Translations under genes and position numbers: made by a program
The notes under the pieces: generated by a model
Database searches by the model: none
Told to the model about the DNA's origin: nothing
What the model saw: the letters and a program-made list of their open reading frames with translations, nothing else
NCBI GenBank assembly: GCA_052168315.1
Contig: JBQLZO010000038.1
Coordinates: 1-6,409 of the forward strand
Reading direction: 5' to 3'
Source of the DNA: JBQLZO01 sp052168315
GTDB lineage: Bacteria > Planctomycetota > Phycisphaerae > Phycisphaerales > UBA1924
Length of the DNA stretch: 6,409 bases
Part shown: in pieces, positions 5,236 to 6,409 of the stretch
Layout: each line of letters starts with the position of its first letter
Numbering within the stretch: position 1 is the first letter of the stretch

Positions 5236-6366
5236 ATGTGTCCCGCGTCATTTCCAGACCTGCCGATCCATGCGATGCGCGAGCAGTTGCTCGGCGCGCT
5301 GCTGCATGTGGGTCGTTCGATCCCGCCGCCGGGGTTCGTGCAGTTCTGGAGCAAGTGGCGTCGTCCGGTGTTCTCGGGCGAGCCGGCGCTGGTAGGTGTT
5401 GAGGATTCCGGCGCGGGGGTCGGGGGGGTGGGCGAGGGCGAGGCGTTGCGGTTCGGGCTCACGCATATTTTGCGGGGCGGCGATGGTGTTCGGCTTGGTG
5501 TTCGTTTGACGCTTCCGGAGGGGTGCGGCGGCGCGGGCGGTGTGGGGTCGGTGCGCGGGGTGGTGATCACGACGCACGGGTACGCGGTGGGGCGCGATGA
5601 GCCGATCGGGGCGGCACCTGTGCGTGTGCTCAAGCGCGGGCTGGCGGTGCTGTCGTTGAGGGTGCGCGGGTATCCGGGTTCGGCGTGGGATGTGCCGGAC
5701 TGGTCTGCGGCGGCGGGAGGTTGGATCGCGCAGCGGATCGATGATCTGCATAAGTGGTCGCTGCCGGGGGGCGTGGGCGATGTGATCGCTGCGTTCCGCG
5801 CGGCCCGGGCGATGTTCGGGCAGGCGATGCCGATCTCGCTGCATGGCGAGTCGTTCGGCGGGGCGCTGGCGATCCTGGCGGCATCGCAGTTGTCCGGACG
5901 CGGCGAGGTGTCGCGGATGGTGCTGGGCGTGCCGACGATGGGCGATTGGAACTGGCGGCTGGCGAACAGTGTGGGCTCGGGGCTGGAATCGGATGTGCGG
6001 GGGGCGATGGAGCGGGCCGATGGCGAGGGGGCGCGGGCGATCCGTTCGAACCTGCGGCTGTTCGACACGGTGGTGCACGCGAAGCGGGTGGTGTGCCCGG
6101 TGGTGATGAAGATCGCGGGCGAGGATCCGGTGGTTCCGCCGCACACGGTGGCGGCGATCTACAACGCGCTGGGTTCGGCGCCGGGGACGAAGTGGCGGTT
6201 CCTGGTGGGTCACGGTCACACGCCGGACCTTCCGGGCGCCGATGTGCGGCGTCACGCGCTGTTCGAGCGGCTGGGGAGCGAGTTTTTGGATTCTTCGTGG
6301 GGGCTGGAGGGGATGCGGGCTTGGGAGGGGAGGATGGATGGTGGTGGTGGTGGGGATGGGGAGTGA
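5236..6366 (+). CDS. Alpha/beta hydrolase (serine esterase-like)
   Basis: The 376-residue protein has the alpha/beta-hydrolase layout. A strand plus oxyanion-type HG motif appears at ITTHGY (111-116), then LRVRGYPGS (141-149), the nucleophile elbow GESFGG (204-209; likely Ser206), a candidate acid at AGEDPVVPP (294-302; Asp297) and a candidate histidine in VGHGHTP (324-330; His326 or His328). The spacing and the RGYPGS block resemble acetyl-xylan-esterase/dienelactone-hydrolase-like esterases, but the substrate cannot be named. No signal peptide or membrane segment is seen at the chosen start, so it is probably cytoplasmic. The N-terminal 80 residues include MREQLLGALLHVGRSIPPPG (14-33) and a Gly-rich stretch (58-68) with no clear family match. 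The C terminus ends in a Gly run (GGGGGDGE) encoded by a GGT/GTG-type repeat. The start at 5236 is supported by GAGG at 5225-5228; an in-frame ATG at 5275 is possible. The gene is divergent from thiL, with no operon partner visible. Confidence 0.85.
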   Translation: MCPASFPDLPIHAMREQLLGALLHVGRSIPPPGFVQFWSKWRRPVFSGEPALVGVEDSGAGVGGVGEGEALRFGLTHILRGGDGVRLGVRLTLPEGCGGAGGVGSVRGVVITTHGYAVGRDEPIGAAPVRVLKRGLAVLSLRVRGYPGSAWDVPDWSAAAGGWIAQRIDDLHKWSLPGGVGDVIAAFRAARAMFGQAMPISLHGESFGGALAILAASQLSGRGEVSRMVLGVPTMGDWNWRLANSVGSGLESDVRGAMERADGEGARAIRSNLRLFDTVVHAKRVVCPVVMKIAGEDPVVPPHTVAAIYNALGSAPGTKWRFLVGHGHTPDLPGADVRRHALFERLGSEFLDSSWGLEGMRAWEGRMDGGGGGDGE

Positions 6367-6409
6367 GGGGCGTGGGGGAGGGCGTGGGGGCGATGGCACT
6401 GGTACGGTG
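6367..6409. other. G-rich tail after the hydrolase stop
   Basis: These 43 bases are mostly G with no hairpin or T run that would mark a terminator. An ATG at 6393 with GGAGGG at 6377-6382 could open a further + strand gene, but only five codons are visible. Confidence 0.4.

Noticed and set aside
4914..6146. Upstream extension of the thiL reading frame by up to 411 codons
   Set aside because: It is Pro/Thr/Arg-rich, antisense to the hydrolase and unlike any ThiL N terminus. The protein from 4913 already has normal family length.
6393..6409. Possible start of another + strand gene (ATG at 6393 with GGAGGG upstream)
   Set aside because: Only five codons are visible, and the surrounding G-rich sequence gives Shine-Dalgarno look-alikes everywhere.

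Overview
The window holds five protein-coding genes from a high-GC Gram-negative bacterium. An acylated signal peptide on the first protein implies an outer envelope. The GC-rich codon use, Gly/Pro low-complexity inserts and a TsaE protein with a C-terminal YacG-type zinc module make me lean towards Planctomycetota, perhaps the Phycisphaerae, but the sequence does not prove this. No rRNA, tRNA, CRISPR array, transposase or phage gene was seen. The genes look like ordinary chromosomal housekeeping genes, not a mobile island.

Layout: 1-131 is a very C-rich non-coding lead-in. A PQQ-type beta-propeller lipoprotein (132-1322, +) is followed 72 bases later by purH (1395-3068, +), the bifunctional enzyme for the last two steps of IMP synthesis. 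A short convergent gap (3069-3141) separates purH from a minus-strand pair. This pair is thiL (3918-4913, -), encoding thiamine-monophosphate kinase, then a tsaE-yacG fusion (3142-3915, -) whose start lies two bases after the thiL stop. A 322-base divergent region (4914-5235) holds a long interrupted inverted repeat, a weak promoter candidate and GTG/G-rich tracts. It precedes an alpha/beta hydrolase gene (5236-6366, +). The last 43 bases are G-rich and unassigned.

How the genes work together: thiL and tsaE are adjacent in Bacillus-type genomes too (thiL-tsaE-tsaB-rimI-tsaD), so the minus-strand pair is a known neighbourhood and is probably translationally coupled. The window does not show a shared pathway for the other genes. 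purH (purine synthesis), thiL (thiamine cofactor) and TsaE (tRNA t6A37 modification) are core metabolism and translation functions, while the propeller lipoprotein and the hydrolase have no assigned substrate.

The points most worth a second look are the TsaE-YacG fusion, the strong G-over-C bias of the + strand that persists over genes on both strands and reverses in 1-131, the G5/G7/G8 runs inside thiL, and the stem-loop in the divergent intergenic region. I did not find a convincing new multi-gene system here.
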